Of a stretch of 64,000 nt of DNA, positions 11,638-28,606 are shown one piece after another. The stretch is from Campylobacter concisus (GTDB taxonomy: Bacteria; Campylobacterota; Campylobacteria; Campylobacterales; Campylobacteraceae), in the NCBI RefSeq assembly GCF_003048615.2, contig NZ_CP049263.1:744001-808000 (forward strand), read 5' to 3'. The position numbers and the translations under genes were made by a program. How positions within the stretch are numbered: the first letter of the stretch is position 1; each line of letters starts with the position of its first letter. The notes beneath the pieces were generated by a model. The model saw only the letters and a program-made list of their open reading frames with translations. It had not been told where the DNA came from and searched no databases.

Positions 11638-12256
11638 AATTTTGCTTCTTTTCTTTTTTGTTTCTTCTCTTTTTGCAAATAATTTTGAAATTTCTCCAAA
11701 AAATATATCTCAATGTAAAAATCAAATTTGTAAAAATATCCTAAACCACTATGCAAATTTTATGAAAAAAATAGAACACGAAAGCTTTATAAGAAAGCTG
11801 GAGCTCATAAATTCATACCTAAATTCTTTGATGCCAAGATATGATGATTTTTACAATACAAATGTCGATGTGTGGAGCACTAGGGGTGAGTTTTTAAGGC
11901 GAGGTGGCGGAGACTGCGAAGAGTACGCGATATCAAAGCGCGATAGCCTAAAAGATCTTGGCGTGGATAATCAAAAATGCCTTCTGGTTGTTCAAGAAAA
12001 AAATACAAAAAAATATCATATGGTGCTAGCTGTTTGGGAAAATTTACACAAAGAGCCTTTGATACTAGATAATCTAAGCTTTAGAGTTTTGCCACTTTCG
12101 AAGCGCTATGACTTGGTGCCAGAGTATTGCTTGATGGATGGGAAATATTTTAAGATAAAAAAAGATGGTATAAATTTAGAGCCAGTGAATATAAGAATGC
12201 AAACTTACGAAAATTTGATAAAAAAGGAAAAAGAAGAGAAATTTTGGAAGAATTAA
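11630..12256 (+). CDS. Second LapG-like periplasmic cysteine protease
   Basis: This is a second member of the bacterial transglutaminase-like cysteine protease family, clearly diverged from the copy at 4265-4930. A cleavable signal peptide (about 1-17, ending SLFA) sends it to the periplasm. The triad is intact: C96 in GGGDCEEY, H130 in KYHMVLAVW and D147 in ILDNL. The calcium-binding Asp and Glu around the Cys are kept. The family's DLVPEY segment follows. It overlaps the regulator gene by 8 bases and its 3' end overlaps a convergent small gene by 4. It could cut the same adhesin at another site, cut a different surface protein, or have escaped control by the LapD-like receptor. Confidence 0.87.
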   Translation: MCKILLLFFFVSSLFANNFEISPKNISQCKNQICKNILNHYANFMKKIEHESFIRKLELINSYLNSLMPRYDDFYNTNVDVWSTRGEFLRRGGGDCEEYAISKRDSLKDLGVDNQKCLLVVQEKNTKKYHMVLAVWENLHKEPLILDNLSFRVLPLSKRYDLVPEYCLMDGKYFKIKKDGINLEPVNIRMQTYENLIKKEKEEKFWKN

Positions 12257-12501
12257 TCTTCCAAGTCGATGTCTATTTTTTCAACATTTGTTGTAATATC
12301 TTTAGTATTTTTCTCAATGTTGTGTTTATTTTTCTCGATTAGTGATCTGTTTTGACCTATAAGGTCTCTATTTTCTTTAATACCATCACTGTTTTGCTCG
12401 ATCATTTTGCTTAGCGTTGCTATCTTTTTTTCATAGCGGATCATTAAGAAATAGATCACGTAAATTAGCAGTAAAATTACCGCCCAAGGTAAAAATTGCA
12501 T
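12253..12501 (-). CDS. Small membrane-anchored protein with IxxN heptad coiled coil
   Basis: This 82-residue protein has an N-terminal membrane helix (about 4-22) followed by an almost perfect seven-residue repeat running to the C terminus. Ile stands at 27, 34, 41, 48, 55, 62, 69 and 76, and Asn at 37, 44, 51, 58, 65 and 72. Such a regular pattern indicates a parallel coiled coil, and Asn at the d position is known from trimeric coiled coils such as autotransporter adhesin stalks. Topology and partner are unknown. It lies head to head (3' ends overlapping by 4 bases) with the second protease gene. I know no named family. Confidence 0.7.
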   Translation of the reverse strand: MQFLPWAVILLLIYVIYFLMIRYEKKIATLSKMIEQNSDGIKENRDLIGQNRSLIEKNKHNIEKNTKDITTNVEKIDIDLED

Positions 12502-12708
12502 ATTAAATCCTTTGTAATTTTTCGTAATTATAGAAATTTTAGCTTTTAAAAAAAATAAAACTATGAAAATATGAAATTTTGTATATGTAAAATTTATTTT
12601 TTATTTTTGTTAAAAATGGCTCAGTCTAGCGGGTGTTTTTGAAATTTTTTATAAATTCTATAGATTTTTGATTACAAAAAATTAGATAAAATATTTTTCA
12701 AAATCTCC

Positions 12709-12737
12709 TTGACTTTTATTTTATTTTGGGCTATAAT
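12709..12737 (+). promoter_or_regulatory. Strong sigma70 promoter of the tRNA-tuf gene cluster
   Basis: TTGACT (12709-12714) and TATAAT (12732-12737) are separated by exactly 17 bases. The start of tRNA-Thr lies 20 bases after the -10 box. A good -35 is rare in Campylobacter, which fits a promoter for highly expressed stable RNA. The preceding 12502-12708 is AT-rich and holds nothing else I can name. Confidence 0.8.
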
Positions 12738-12757
12738 TGCCACTTCACAAAACAGGT

Positions 12758-12833
12758 GCTGGTGTAGCTCAGTTGGTAGAGCTACTGCCTTGTAAGCAGT
12801 GGGTCGGCGGTTCAAGTCCGTTCACCAGCTCCA
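12758..12833 (+). tRNA. tRNA-Thr (anticodon TGT)
   Basis: A complete cloverleaf: acceptor GCTGGTG pairs with CACCAGC, the D arm contains GCTCAGTTGGTAGAGC, the anticodon stem ACTGC/GCAGT holds loop CTTGTAA (anticodon TGT, reads ACA), the T arm has GGTTCAAGTCC, and CCA is encoded. It is the first gene after the strong promoter. Confidence 0.95.
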
Positions 12834-12885
12834 TTTTGTAACAGTGTTTGACCAGAAAATACCAAAATAACTTATTAATGTTTAA

Positions 12886-12970
<85 letters not shown>

Positions 12971-12976
12971 TGTTAT

Positions 12977-13053
12977 GCGGGAGTAGCTCAGTTGGCTAGA
13001 GCATCAGCCTTCCAAGCTGAGGGTCGCGGGTTCGAGCCCCGTTTCCCGCTCCA
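12977..13053 (+). tRNA. tRNA-Gly (anticodon TCC)
   Basis: Acceptor GCGGGAG pairs with TTCCCGC allowing one wobble pair. The anticodon stem TCAGC/GCTGA encloses CTTCCAA (anticodon TCC, reads GGA/GGG), the T arm has GGTTCGAGCCC, and CCA is encoded. Only 6 bases separate it from tRNA-Tyr. Confidence 0.95.
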
Positions 13054-13177
13054 AAATTTGGGAAAGTAAACTGGGAGCTGTATCTAGATTTTACTAAACA
13101 CAGTTATTCCATCTTTATTTTCATGAATTTTTAGTTGTTTGTATGTTGATTAAAATCATCTCAGCCAAGCGTTTTTC

Positions 13178-13252
<75 letters not shown>

Positions 13253-13325
13253 CTGGTTTATATGATTTTATATTACTATACGAATTTGAATTTAGATAAA
13301 GACACATATCATAACGGAGGAAAAG

Positions 13326-14525
13326 ATGGCTAAAGAAAAATTTTCACGCAACAAGCCACACGTAAACATAGGCACTATCGGTCACGTTGACCATGGTAAA
13401 ACTACTTTAACAGCTGCAATATCTGCTGTTCTTTCACGCAAAGGTCTTGCTGAGCTAAAAGATTATGATAATATTGATAATGCTCCAGAAGAGAAAGAGC
13501 GTGGTATTACAATTGCTACTTCACACATTGAGTATGAGACAGAAAAACGTCACTATGCTCACGTTGACTGCCCAGGCCACGCCGACTATGTAAAAAACAT
13601 GATTACTGGTGCTGCCCAAATGGACGGCGCTATTCTAGTTGTTTCTGCAGCAGACGGCCCAATGCCACAAACAAGAGAGCACATCTTGCTATCTCGCCAA
13701 GTTGGTGTTCCTTATATCGTTGTTTTCATGAACAAAGCAGATATGGTTGATGACGCTGAGTTACTTGAACTAGTTGAAATGGAAATTCGCGAACTACTTA
13801 ACGAGTACAACTTCCCAGGTGATGATACTCCAATAGTTTCTGGTTCAGCACTTAAAGCTCTTGAAGAGGCAAAAGCTGGACAAGATGGTGAATGGTCAGC
13901 AAAAATTATGGAACTAATGGATGCGGTTGATAGCTATATCCCAACTCCAGTTCGTGCTACGGACAAAGATCTTCTTATGCCAATCGAAGATGTTTTCTCA
14001 ATTTCAGGTCGTGGTACAGTTGTAACAGGTAGAATTGAGAAAGGTGTTGTTAAAGTTGGTGACACAATAGAAATCGTTGGTATCAAACCTACGCAAACAA
14101 CAACAGTTACTGGTGTTGAGATGTTTAGAAAAGAGATGGATCAAGGTGAAGCTGGCGATAACGTTGGTGTTCTTCTTCGTGGTACTAAAAAAGAAGACGT
14201 TGAACGTGGTATGGTTCTTTGCAAACCTAAATCAATTACTCCTCACACAAAATTTGAGGGTGAGGTTTATATCCTAACTAAAGAAGAGGGCGGTCGCCAT
14301 ACTCCTTTCTTTAACAACTATAGACCACAATTCTATGTAAGAACAACTGACGTTACTGGTTCTATTACATTACCAGAAGGCACAGAGATGGTTATGCCAG
14401 GTGATAACGTAAGAATTTCTGTTGAGCTTATCGCTCCAGTTGCACTTGAAGAGGGTACTCGTTTTGCTATCCGTGAAGGTGGTAGAACTGTTGGTTCAGG
14501 TGTTGTTTCAAAAATACTTGGTTAA
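13326..14525 (+). CDS. tuf: Elongation factor Tu
   Basis: EF-Tu carries aminoacyl-tRNA to the ribosome and hydrolyses GTP on codon match. The G1 P-loop GHVDHGKTT, the DCPGHADY G3 motif and the NKAD G4 motif are intact, followed by beta-barrel domains 2 and 3; 399 residues is full length. The ribosome-binding site is GGAGG before the ATG. It follows four tRNA genes and precedes rpmG, tRNA-Trp and secE, the standard arrangement in this class, and may share their promoter. A hairpin just after the stop probably reduces read-through. Confidence 0.98.
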   Translation: MAKEKFSRNKPHVNIGTIGHVDHGKTTLTAAISAVLSRKGLAELKDYDNIDNAPEEKERGITIATSHIEYETEKRHYAHVDCPGHADYVKNMITGAAQMDGAILVVSAADGPMPQTREHILLSRQVGVPYIVVFMNKADMVDDAELLELVEMEIRELLNEYNFPGDDTPIVSGSALKALEEAKAGQDGEWSAKIMELMDAVDSYIPTPVRATDKDLLMPIEDVFSISGRGTVVTGRIEKGVVKVGDTIEIVGIKPTQTTTVTGVEMFRKEMDQGEAGDNVGVLLRGTKKEDVERGMVLCKPKSITPHTKFEGEVYILTKEEGGRHTPFFNNYRPQFYVRTTDVTGSITLPEGTEMVMPGDNVRISVELIAPVALEEGTRFAIREGGRTVGSGVVSKILG

Positions 14526-14538
14526 TTTATAAAATTAT

Positions 14539-14561
14539 GCCAAAGGGGAAAACCCTTTGGC
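14539..14561 (+). terminator. Hairpin between tuf and rpmG
   Basis: A 9-bp perfect stem (GCCAAAGGG / CCCTTTGGC) with a 5-base loop is followed by TTTCT. It sits 13 bases after the tuf stop and ends 20 bases before rpmG, so it probably acts as a partial terminator that lowers ribosomal protein expression relative to EF-Tu. Confidence 0.65.
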
Positions 14562-14581
14562 TTTCTATAAGGAATATATAT

Positions 14582-14740
14582 ATGAGAATTAAAATCGGTT
14601 TAAAATGCTCTGAGTGTGGTGATATCAATTATACTACTACAAAAAACAGTAAAACCACTACAGATAAGGTTGAGCTCAAAAAATATTGCCCAAGATTAAA
14701 AAAACATACTGTTCATAAAGAAGTTAAGTTAAAAAGCTAA
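14582..14740 (+). CDS. rpmG: 50S ribosomal protein L33
   Basis: L33 is a small protein of the large ribosomal subunit, here 52 residues. The ATG at 14582 follows AAGGA; an upstream in-frame ATG (14537) would start inside the hairpin and is rejected. The N-terminal CxxC (C9 and C12) is present and C36 is present, but the fourth zinc-ligand position reads Leu (CPRL) where zinc-type L33 has Cys, so a complete four-Cys zinc site is lacking. The KKYCPR and KKHT segments are typical. Confidence 0.93.
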   Translation: MRIKIGLKCSECGDINYTTTKNSKTTTDKVELKKYCPRLKKHTVHKEVKLKS

Positions 14741-14759
14741 TTAAGAATAAGTAGCTATT

Positions 14760-14835
14760 AGGGCAATAGCTCCAACGGTAGAGCGCTGGATTCCAAATCC
14801 AATGGTTGGGGGTTCGAATCCCTCTTGCCCTGCCA
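14760..14835 (+). tRNA. tRNA-Trp (anticodon CCA)
   Basis: Acceptor AGGGCAA pairs with TTGCCCT, the anticodon loop TTCCAAA gives CCA, the T arm has GGTTCGAATCC, and GCCA ends the gene with CCA encoded. Its position between rpmG and secE is conserved in many bacteria. Confidence 0.95.
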
Positions 14836-14852
14836 CAATTAAGGTTAAGATT

Positions 14853-15032
14853 ATGGAAAAATTTATAAATTATATAAAGCTATCTAAATTGGAAATAATG
14901 AAAGTTATCTTTCCTACTAAAGAACAAATTAGAAATGCTTTTATTGCAGTTTTTATCGTGGTCGCTGTTGTTTCACTTTTTTTAGCTCTTGTTGATGTTA
15001 TTATGTCCTTTGTTCTTTCTAAAGTTATATAG
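14853..15032 (+). CDS. secE: Preprotein translocase subunit SecE
   Basis: SecE is an essential small subunit of the SecYEG channel. The 59-residue protein has a short amphipathic N-terminal helix, the conserved KLSKLEIMKVIFPTKEQ segment and a single membrane helix (about 30-52), as in short-form SecE. The ATG at 14853 begins 18 bases after tRNA-Trp; an upstream in-frame start lies within the tRNA and is rejected. It is followed by nusG after 14 bases, the usual pairing. Confidence 0.95.
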   Translation: MEKFINYIKLSKLEIMKVIFPTKEQIRNAFIAVFIVVAVVSLFLALVDVIMSFVLSKVI

Positions 15033-15046
15033 GATAAGGAAAAATA

Positions 15047-15577
15047 ATGTCACATAAATGGTATGCTATACAAACTTACGCTGGTAGCGAAATGGCAGTA
15101 AAAAGAGGAATTGAAAATTTAGTTAGAGATCATGGTATCGAAGATCAACTAAAAGAAGTTATCGTTCCTACAGAAGACGTAATAGAGATAAAAAACGGTA
15201 AGCAAAAAATTAATGAAAGAACTCTTTACCCTGGATATGCTTTTGCATGTTTAGATCTTGATACAGCTCTTTGGCATAAGATTCAGTCTTTGCCAAAGGT
15301 TGGACGTTTTATCGGTGAGGCTAAAAAGCCTACACCGTTGACTGAAAAAGATATAAATACTATCTTGGAGAAAGTTCAAAAAAGAGCGGCACCAAAACCT
15401 AAAATATTTTTTGAGGATGGTGAAAGCGTTCGCATAACAGAAGGTCCTTTTGCTAACTTTACAGGTATCGTTGAAGAATACGATATGATACATGGTAAGC
15501 TTAGACTCAATGTTTCTATTTTTGGTAGAAGTACCCCTGTTGATATTTTGTATTCACAAGTTGAGAAGATAATTTAA
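15047..15577 (+). CDS. nusG: Transcription termination/antitermination factor NusG
   Basis: NusG binds the RNA polymerase clamp through its N-terminal NGN domain (about 1-115) and couples to Rho or ribosomal protein S10 through its C-terminal KOW domain (about 122-176). The start [11 protein letters not shown] and the KOW segment [14 protein letters not shown] are clear. The length of 176 residues is normal. It lies between secE and rplK with short spacers, so it is in the ribosomal protein/RNA polymerase gene string. Confidence 0.97.
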   Translation: MSHKWYAIQTYAGSEMAVKRGIENLVRDHGIEDQLKEVIVPTEDVIEIKNGKQKINERTLYPGYAFACLDLDTALWHKIQSLPKVGRFIGEAKKPTPLTEKDINTILEKVQKRAAPKPKIFFEDGESVRITEGPFANFTGIVEEYDMIHGKLRLNVSIFGRSTPVDILYSQVEKII

Positions 15578-15587
15578 GGAGCAAGAA

Positions 15588-16013
15588 ATGGCTAAAAAAG
15601 TTATAGGTGAAATAAAATTACAAATTGCCGCAACAAAAGCAAATCCTAGCCCGCCAGTTGGTCCAGCATTAGGACAAAAGGGCGTTAATATTATGGAATT
15701 TTGTAAAGCCTTTAATGAAAAAACAAAAGATATGGTTGGATTTAATATCCCAGTTGTTATTACTGTTTATGCTGATAAAAGTTTTACATTTATCACAAAG
15801 CAACCACCTGCTACGGACCTTATTAAAAAGGCTGCAGGTATAACAAAAGGAACAGATAATCCTTTAAAAAATAAGGTAGGTAAATTGACAAAAGCTCAAG
15901 TTTTAGAAATTGTTGAGAAAAAACTTGTTGATTTAAATACAAATGATAAAGAGCAAGCAGCTAAGATTATTGCTGGTTCAGCTCGTTCAATGGGTGTCGA
16001 AGTAGTAGACTAA
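15588..16013 (+). CDS. rplK: 50S ribosomal protein L11
   Basis: L11 forms the stalk base of the 50S subunit with 23S rRNA. The 141-residue protein shows the proline-rich N-terminal segment [13 protein letters not shown] and the C-terminal RNA-binding domain ending with [10 protein letters not shown]. It follows nusG by 10 bases. A short hairpin of CCGTC/GACGG (16022-16047) lies between it and rplA; it may be a regulatory or processing element, but I cannot assign it. Confidence 0.97.
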   Translation: MAKKVIGEIKLQIAATKANPSPPVGPALGQKGVNIMEFCKAFNEKTKDMVGFNIPVVITVYADKSFTFITKQPPATDLIKKAAGITKGTDNPLKNKVGKLTKAQVLEIVEKKLVDLNTNDKEQAAKIIAGSARSMGVEVVD

Positions 16014-16072
16014 AACCTTTACCGTCAGGTTGATTTTCAAAAGACGGAAGCAATTTATATGCGGAGAAATTT

Positions 16073-16774
16073 ATGGGAAAAACTAGTAAGAGATTTCAAG
16101 AATTGCTCAAAAAAGTAGAGCAAGATAAAATTTATAACCTTAGCGAGGCTATCGATACAGTTAAAACTCTAGCTTCTGCTAAATTTAATGAGACAGTTGA
16201 GATTGCGTTAAAATTAAACGTTGATCCAAGACATGCAGATCAAATGGTTCGTGGTTCTGTTGTTTTGCCAGCTGGTACAGGCAAAGTTGTAAGAGTTGCT
16301 GTTATAGCAAAAGACGCTAAAGCTGATGAGGCAAAAGCTGCTGGAGCTGACATGGTTGGTGCTGATGATCTAGTTGAGGATATCCAAAAGGGTATAATGA
16401 ACTTCGATGTTCTTATAGCTACTCCAAATTTAATGGGTCTTGTAGGTAAAGTTGGTAGAATTTTAGGACCTAAAGGTTTAATGCCAAATCCAAAAACTGG
16501 AACAGTTACAATGGATGTTGCACAAGCTGTTAATAATGCAAAAAGTGGACAAGTAAATTTCCGTGTTGATAAGCAAGGAAATATACATGCAGGTCTTGGC
16601 AAGGTCAATTTTACTAAAGAACAATTAAATGAAAATATTTCAACATTTATTAAAGCTATTAATAAACATAAACCTGCGACTGCAAAAGGTAGATATGTAA
16701 AAAATGCTTCATTGTCTTTAACAATGAGCCCTTCTGTAACTCTTGATACTCAAGAAGTTATGGATTTAAAATAA
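16073..16774 (+). CDS. rplA: 50S ribosomal protein L1
   Basis: L1 forms the mobile L1 stalk of the large subunit and represses its own operon in several bacteria. The length is 233 residues. The conserved segment [18 protein letters not shown] is complete, as is the [12 protein letters not shown]-terminal motif. It starts after GGAGAAA and is followed by a 100-base leader before rplJ. Confidence 0.97.
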   Translation: MGKTSKRFQELLKKVEQDKIYNLSEAIDTVKTLASAKFNETVEIALKLNVDPRHADQMVRGSVVLPAGTGKVVRVAVIAKDAKADEAKAAGADMVGADDLVEDIQKGIMNFDVLIATPNLMGLVGKVGRILGPKGLMPNPKTGTVTMDVAQAVNNAKSGQVNFRVDKQGNIHAGLGKVNFTKEQLNENISTFIKAINKHKPATAKGRYVKNASLSLTMSPSVTLDTQEVMDLK

Positions 16775-16877
16775 TAATTTAGAGAAATTTATATCTTAGA
16801 TTGGAGATAGCCGAGGCCATTGGGCTTAATTGATTCGACCCGCTCTGCTTGAAATTACCGGTCGGAAAGGAGAAAAA
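16775..16877 (+). promoter_or_regulatory. rplJ leader, probable L10 autoregulatory region
   Basis: The 103 bases between rplA and rplJ are richer in G and C than other spacers here and contain several short complementary segments around 16800-16865, just before the ribosome-binding site. In many bacteria the mRNA leader at this place binds the L10-(L12)4 complex to repress translation. I infer the same role from position and composition; I did not fold it. Confidence 0.5.
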
Positions 16878-17363
16878 GTGACACGTAACGAAAAAACTGA
16901 AGTTGTTGCAAAATTAGAGAGTGAATTTAAAACTGCTGAAGCTATTGTAGTTTGTGACTATCGTGGTCTTTCAGTTAAAAAACTTGAAGTTTTAAGAAAT
17001 TCTGCTAAAGAACAAAATGTAAAAGTTCAAGTTATTAAAAATACTCTTGCGAATATTGCTCTTAAAAATTCTGATAAAGTCGGAATGGAACTCAAAGATA
17101 CAAACATCTATCTTTGGAGTGAAGATCAGTTAGCAGTAACTAAAGTAGCCGCAAAATTTGAAGAGTCAAATTCTGATCTTTTCAAAATTAAAACAGCTTA
17201 TATTGATGGCGAAGTTGCAAGCGTTGATAAAGTTAAAGCTCTATCTAAAATGCCTAGCCGTGATGAGCTTATTGCGATGCTTTTGCAAGTTTGGAATGCG
17301 CCAATTCAAAATTTCACAATTGGTTTGAATGCGCTTAAAGAGAAAAAAGAACAATCAGCTTAA
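16878..17363 (+). CDS. rplJ: 50S ribosomal protein L10
   Basis: L10 anchors L7/L12 dimers at the ribosomal stalk. I start at the GTG at 16878, which follows AAAGGAG and gives TRNEKTEVV, the normal N terminus; the frame is open further upstream, but those codons lie in the structured leader. The 161 residues include the typical [16 protein letters not shown] motif and the C-terminal helix that binds L7/L12. The gene precedes rplL by 29 bases. Confidence 0.95.
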
Positions 17364-17392
17364 TTAAATTAAAAAAATAATAAGGATTAAAA

Positions 17393-17770
17393 ATGGCAAT
17401 TACAAAAGAAGACGTATTAGAGTTTATATCTAATCTTTCTGTACTTGAACTTAGCGAACTTGTAAAAGAGTTTGAAGAGAAATTTGGTGTTAGCGCAGCT
17501 CCTGTAATGGTAGCTGGTGGTGCAGTTGCTGCTGGTGGTGCAGCTGCTGCTGAAGAGAAAACAGAATTTAACATCGTTCTTGTTGATTCTGGTGATAAGA
17601 AAATCAACGTTATTAAGGTTGTTAGAGCACTTACAGGTCTTGGTCTTAAAGAGGCTAAAGACGCAGTTGAAGGAACTCCATCTGTTCTTAAAGAAGGCGT
17701 TAGCAAAGACGAAGCTGAAGCAGCTAAAAAAGAGCTTGAAGAGGCTGGTGCTAAGGTTGAACTTAAATAA
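17393..17770 (+). CDS. rplL: 50S ribosomal protein L7/L12
   Basis: L7/L12 forms the flexible stalk that recruits translational GTPases. The 125-residue protein has the N-terminal dimerisation region, an Ala/Gly-rich hinge (about 40-54) and the C-terminal domain with [20 protein letters not shown]. It is followed by a strong intrinsic terminator, so it ends the ribosomal protein unit. Confidence 0.97.
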   Translation: MAITKEDVLEFISNLSVLELSELVKEFEEKFGVSAAPVMVAGGAVAAGGAAAAEEKTEFNIVLVDSGDKKINVIKVVRALTGLGLKEAKDAVEGTPSVLKEGVSKDEAEAAKKELEEAGAKVELK

Positions 17771-17798
17771 TTTTTTATTATTTAGGCTTAATATTTCA

Positions 17799-17825
17799 AG
17801 AGAGAGCAGAGGCTCTCTCTTTTTT
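17799..17825 (+). terminator. Intrinsic terminator between rplL and rpoB
   Basis: A perfect 9-bp stem AGAGAGAGC / GCTCTCTCT with loop AGAG is followed directly by TTTTTT. This is the best intrinsic terminator in the window and lies 28 bases after rplL. It should reduce or stop read-through into rpoB. Confidence 0.85.
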
Positions 17826-17846
17826 AAATTTTAGATGCCTTGTTAA

Positions 17847-26535
<8,689 letters not shown>

Positions 26536-26540
26536 TATAT

Positions 26541-26562
26541 TAAGCCCCGCATCTGGGGCTTA
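26541..26562 (+). terminator. Terminator after rpoC
   Basis: An 8-bp perfect stem TAAGCCCC / GGGGCTTA with a 6-base loop is followed by ATTCTCTT. The U-tract is weak, but the stem is GC-rich for this genome and sits 6 bases after the rpoC stop. Confidence 0.7.
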
Positions 26563-26668
26563 ATTCTCTTATAAATTTACCCACTTAAATTTACAAAATT
26601 TCAAAATTTACAAGCCGTTAATCAATATTAAATAAAATCCATAACTAAAAATATGTAACGGAGATATT

Positions 26669-27058
26669 ATGAAAAATGTCGATCTTGGACTTTTATTTCT
26701 GCGCTTAGGCCTTGGAATTTGCCTTTTTATGCACGGCTTTGGCAAAATTTTACACGGAGTTGGCGGCGTAAAGAGCATTTTAGTTGATGCTGGACTACCT
26801 AGTTTTCTGGCGTATTTTGCCTATCTTAGCGAGGTTTTAGCCCCTATAATGATTGCTGTTGGTTTTTACTCAAGGCTTGGCGCGCTCCTAGTTTTTGGCT
26901 CTAGTCTTGTCATTTTGTATTCATATTTTGGCTTGTCAAATTTACTTGAGCTAACTAATGTAAATGGCTTTAAAGCAGAGCTTATATATCTTTATATCGC
27001 TATGTCACTTTGCATCATCTCGACTGGTAGCGGTAAATACGCTATCAAACAAGATTGA
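26669..27058 (+). CDS. DoxX-family membrane protein
   Basis: The 129-residue protein has four predicted membrane helices and the DoxX pattern LLFLRLGLGICLFMHGFGKI near the N terminus. DoxX proteins are found with thiol-redox or oxidase functions in several bacteria, but the exact role of most is unknown. A GGAG site precedes the ATG. It is a single-gene unit: the rpoC terminator lies before it and a long perfect hairpin follows. Confidence 0.85.
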   Translation: MKNVDLGLLFLRLGLGICLFMHGFGKILHGVGGVKSILVDAGLPSFLAYFAYLSEVLAPIMIAVGFYSRLGALLVFGSSLVILYSYFGLSNLLELTNVNGFKAELIYLYIAMSLCIISTGSGKYAIKQD

Positions 27059-27061
27059 TCT

Positions 27062-27092
27062 AAATTTAGCACATATCAGATGTGCTAAATTT
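27062..27092 (+). terminator. Terminator after the doxX-like gene
   Basis: A 13-bp perfect inverted repeat, AAATTTAGCACAT / ATGTGCTAAATTT, with loop ATCAG starts 4 bases after the stop and is followed by a T-rich stretch (GTTTTATTT). It may also act on the opposite strand. Confidence 0.75.
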
Positions 27093-27193
27093 TCACACGT
27101 TTTATTTAAATTTTAATTTTATTTTATTTTTTTATAACAATTTAAGTTTGTAGCCTTTAAATTCAAAAATATCTCAAATTTAAAGGACACATG

Positions 27194-28606
27194 ATGAACT
27201 CTATAAAAAAAGAGCCTTCGTTTCTGCTGGCCCTTACGCCTATCTTGGTTATGATCGTAGGCCTTGCGCTTGGCGTTGGTTATATGAAGCTAAAGGTTGA
27301 GCCGATCATTTTGATAGCAGCCCTTGTGGCTGGTGGCATCGCTTGGAGGCTAGGATATAGTTGGAGTGAGCTTCAAGAGGGAGTGATAGAGAAAATTTCA
27401 AGCTCATTGCCAGCGCTTATGATACTTTGGGCAGTCGGTCTGCTTATTGGCTCGTGGGTATTTTCAGGCACTATCCCTATGATCATCTACTACGGTGTAG
27501 ATCTTATAAGTCCGCAGTATCTAGTCCTAACAGCTTTTGTCATCGCTGCTATCATCTCAACCGTGACTGGCACGTCTTGGGGTTCTGCTGGCACAGTCGG
27601 TGTCGCCATCATGGGTATAGCTCAAGGTCTTGATGTAAATTTAGCAGCAACTGCTGGTGCGGTAGTCGCAGGAGCATACTTTGGCGACAAGCTCTCTCCG
27701 CTCTCAGACACGACAAACCTAGCTCCAATAGCTGCTGGCTCAGAGCTTTATGAACACATCAGACATATGTTTTATACGACTATCCCAGCAACTATCGTTG
27801 CGATAGCAGCTTATCTATTTTTTGGTAGTGAGGCGGCAAGTAGTGGTGCAAATGTTTCAGAGTCGGTTTTGGCGCTTCAAGGTCAGCTTGATAAAATTTT
27901 TCACTGGAACATCATCTTGCTTTTGCCTGTGCTTTTTGTCTTGGCTGGCTCGGTGCTAAAGTGGCCAACGATACCTGTCATGATCATAGCCTCGCTATTT
28001 TCAGTGCTTCTTGGTGTTATAGTTCAAGATTTTAGCTTTAAAAATGGCTTTATCTCAGTGATGACTGGTTTTAACGTCACGATGAGTGGCATTAATATGG
28101 AGTTTTCAAAAGATATCACTAAGCTTCTAAATAGAGGCGGCGTGAGCTCTGTAAATTCAACCACTATCCTAGTCATCTGCGCTATGGGCTTTGCTGGCAT
28201 CATCTCAAAAACTGGCATGCTTACAAAGGTACTTCACACCATCATGGCAAGGGTTAAATCAACAGCAGGCGTCATCATCTCGACTATCGGCTCATGCCTA
28301 ACTGTCGCATTTGTCACAGGTAGCTCATATCTTTCCATCCTCATCCCTGGCGAGATGTTTAAAGACTTTTATAAAGAGAAAAATTTAGCAGCCAAAAACC
28401 TCTCAAGAACGCTTGAAGACTCTGGCACCGTGATCGTCCCACTCATCCCTTGGTCAGCAGCAGGCGCATATATGACAGCCACACTTGGTGTGCCAACGGT
28501 AGAGTACTTGCCATGGGCGATACTAAACTACATGGGCGTTGTCTTTGCTATCATTTTAGCTCTTACTGGCATCGGCATAGCTAAGATAAACAAGGATGCC
28601 AAATGA
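27194..28606 (+). CDS. nhaC: NhaC-family sodium:proton antiporter
   Basis: This is a polytopic inner-membrane protein of 470 residues with about 11-12 helices and NhaC-family segments such as GTSWGSAGTVGVAIMGI and GAYFGDKLSPLSDTTNLAP. Family members exchange sodium for protons, or in some cases link this to organic acid exchange. The ATG at 27194 is better spaced from AAAGGA than the adjacent ATG at 27191. Its stop overlaps the iadA start by 4 bases, so the two form an operon. This pairing may mean the carrier handles a metabolite rather than only ions, which is inference. Confidence 0.88.
   Translation: MNSIKKEPSFLLALTPILVMIVGLALGVGYMKLKVEPIILIAALVAGGIAWRLGYSWSELQEGVIEKISSSLPALMILWAVGLLIGSWVFSGTIPMIIYYGVDLISPQYLVLTAFVIAAIISTVTGTSWGSAGTVGVAIMGIAQGLDVNLAATAGAVVAGAYFGDKLSPLSDTTNLAPIAAGSELYEHIRHMFYTTIPATIVAIAAYLFFGSEAASSGANVSESVLALQGQLDKIFHWNIILLLPVLFVLAGSVLKWPTIPVMIIASLFSVLLGVIVQDFSFKNGFISVMTGFNVTMSGINMEFSKDITKLLNRGGVSSVNSTTILVICAMGFAGIISKTGMLTKVLHTIMARVKSTAGVIISTIGSCLTVAFVTGSSYLSILIPGEMFKDFYKEKNLAAKNLSRTLEDSGTVIVPLIPWSAAGAYMTATLGVPTVEYLPWAILNYMGVVFAIILALTGIGIAKINKDAK

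Noticed and set aside
13054-13177. Possible small RNA gene between tRNA-Gly and tRNA-Thr
   Set aside because: The 124 bases are AT-rich, with no terminator, strong promoter or stable stem. I see only a spacer.
15961-16072. Possible L1 or L11 translational operator between rplK and rplA
   Set aside because: Only a 5-bp stem (CCGTC/GACGG) with a 16-base loop is visible. I could not see the L1-binding loop sequence, so I mention it only in the rplK entry.
17517-17834. 105-codon plus-strand frame inside rplL
   Set aside because: It is a +1-frame shadow of the Ala/Gly-rich rplL codons and runs into the terminator; the Leu/Lys-rich product has no protein-like character.
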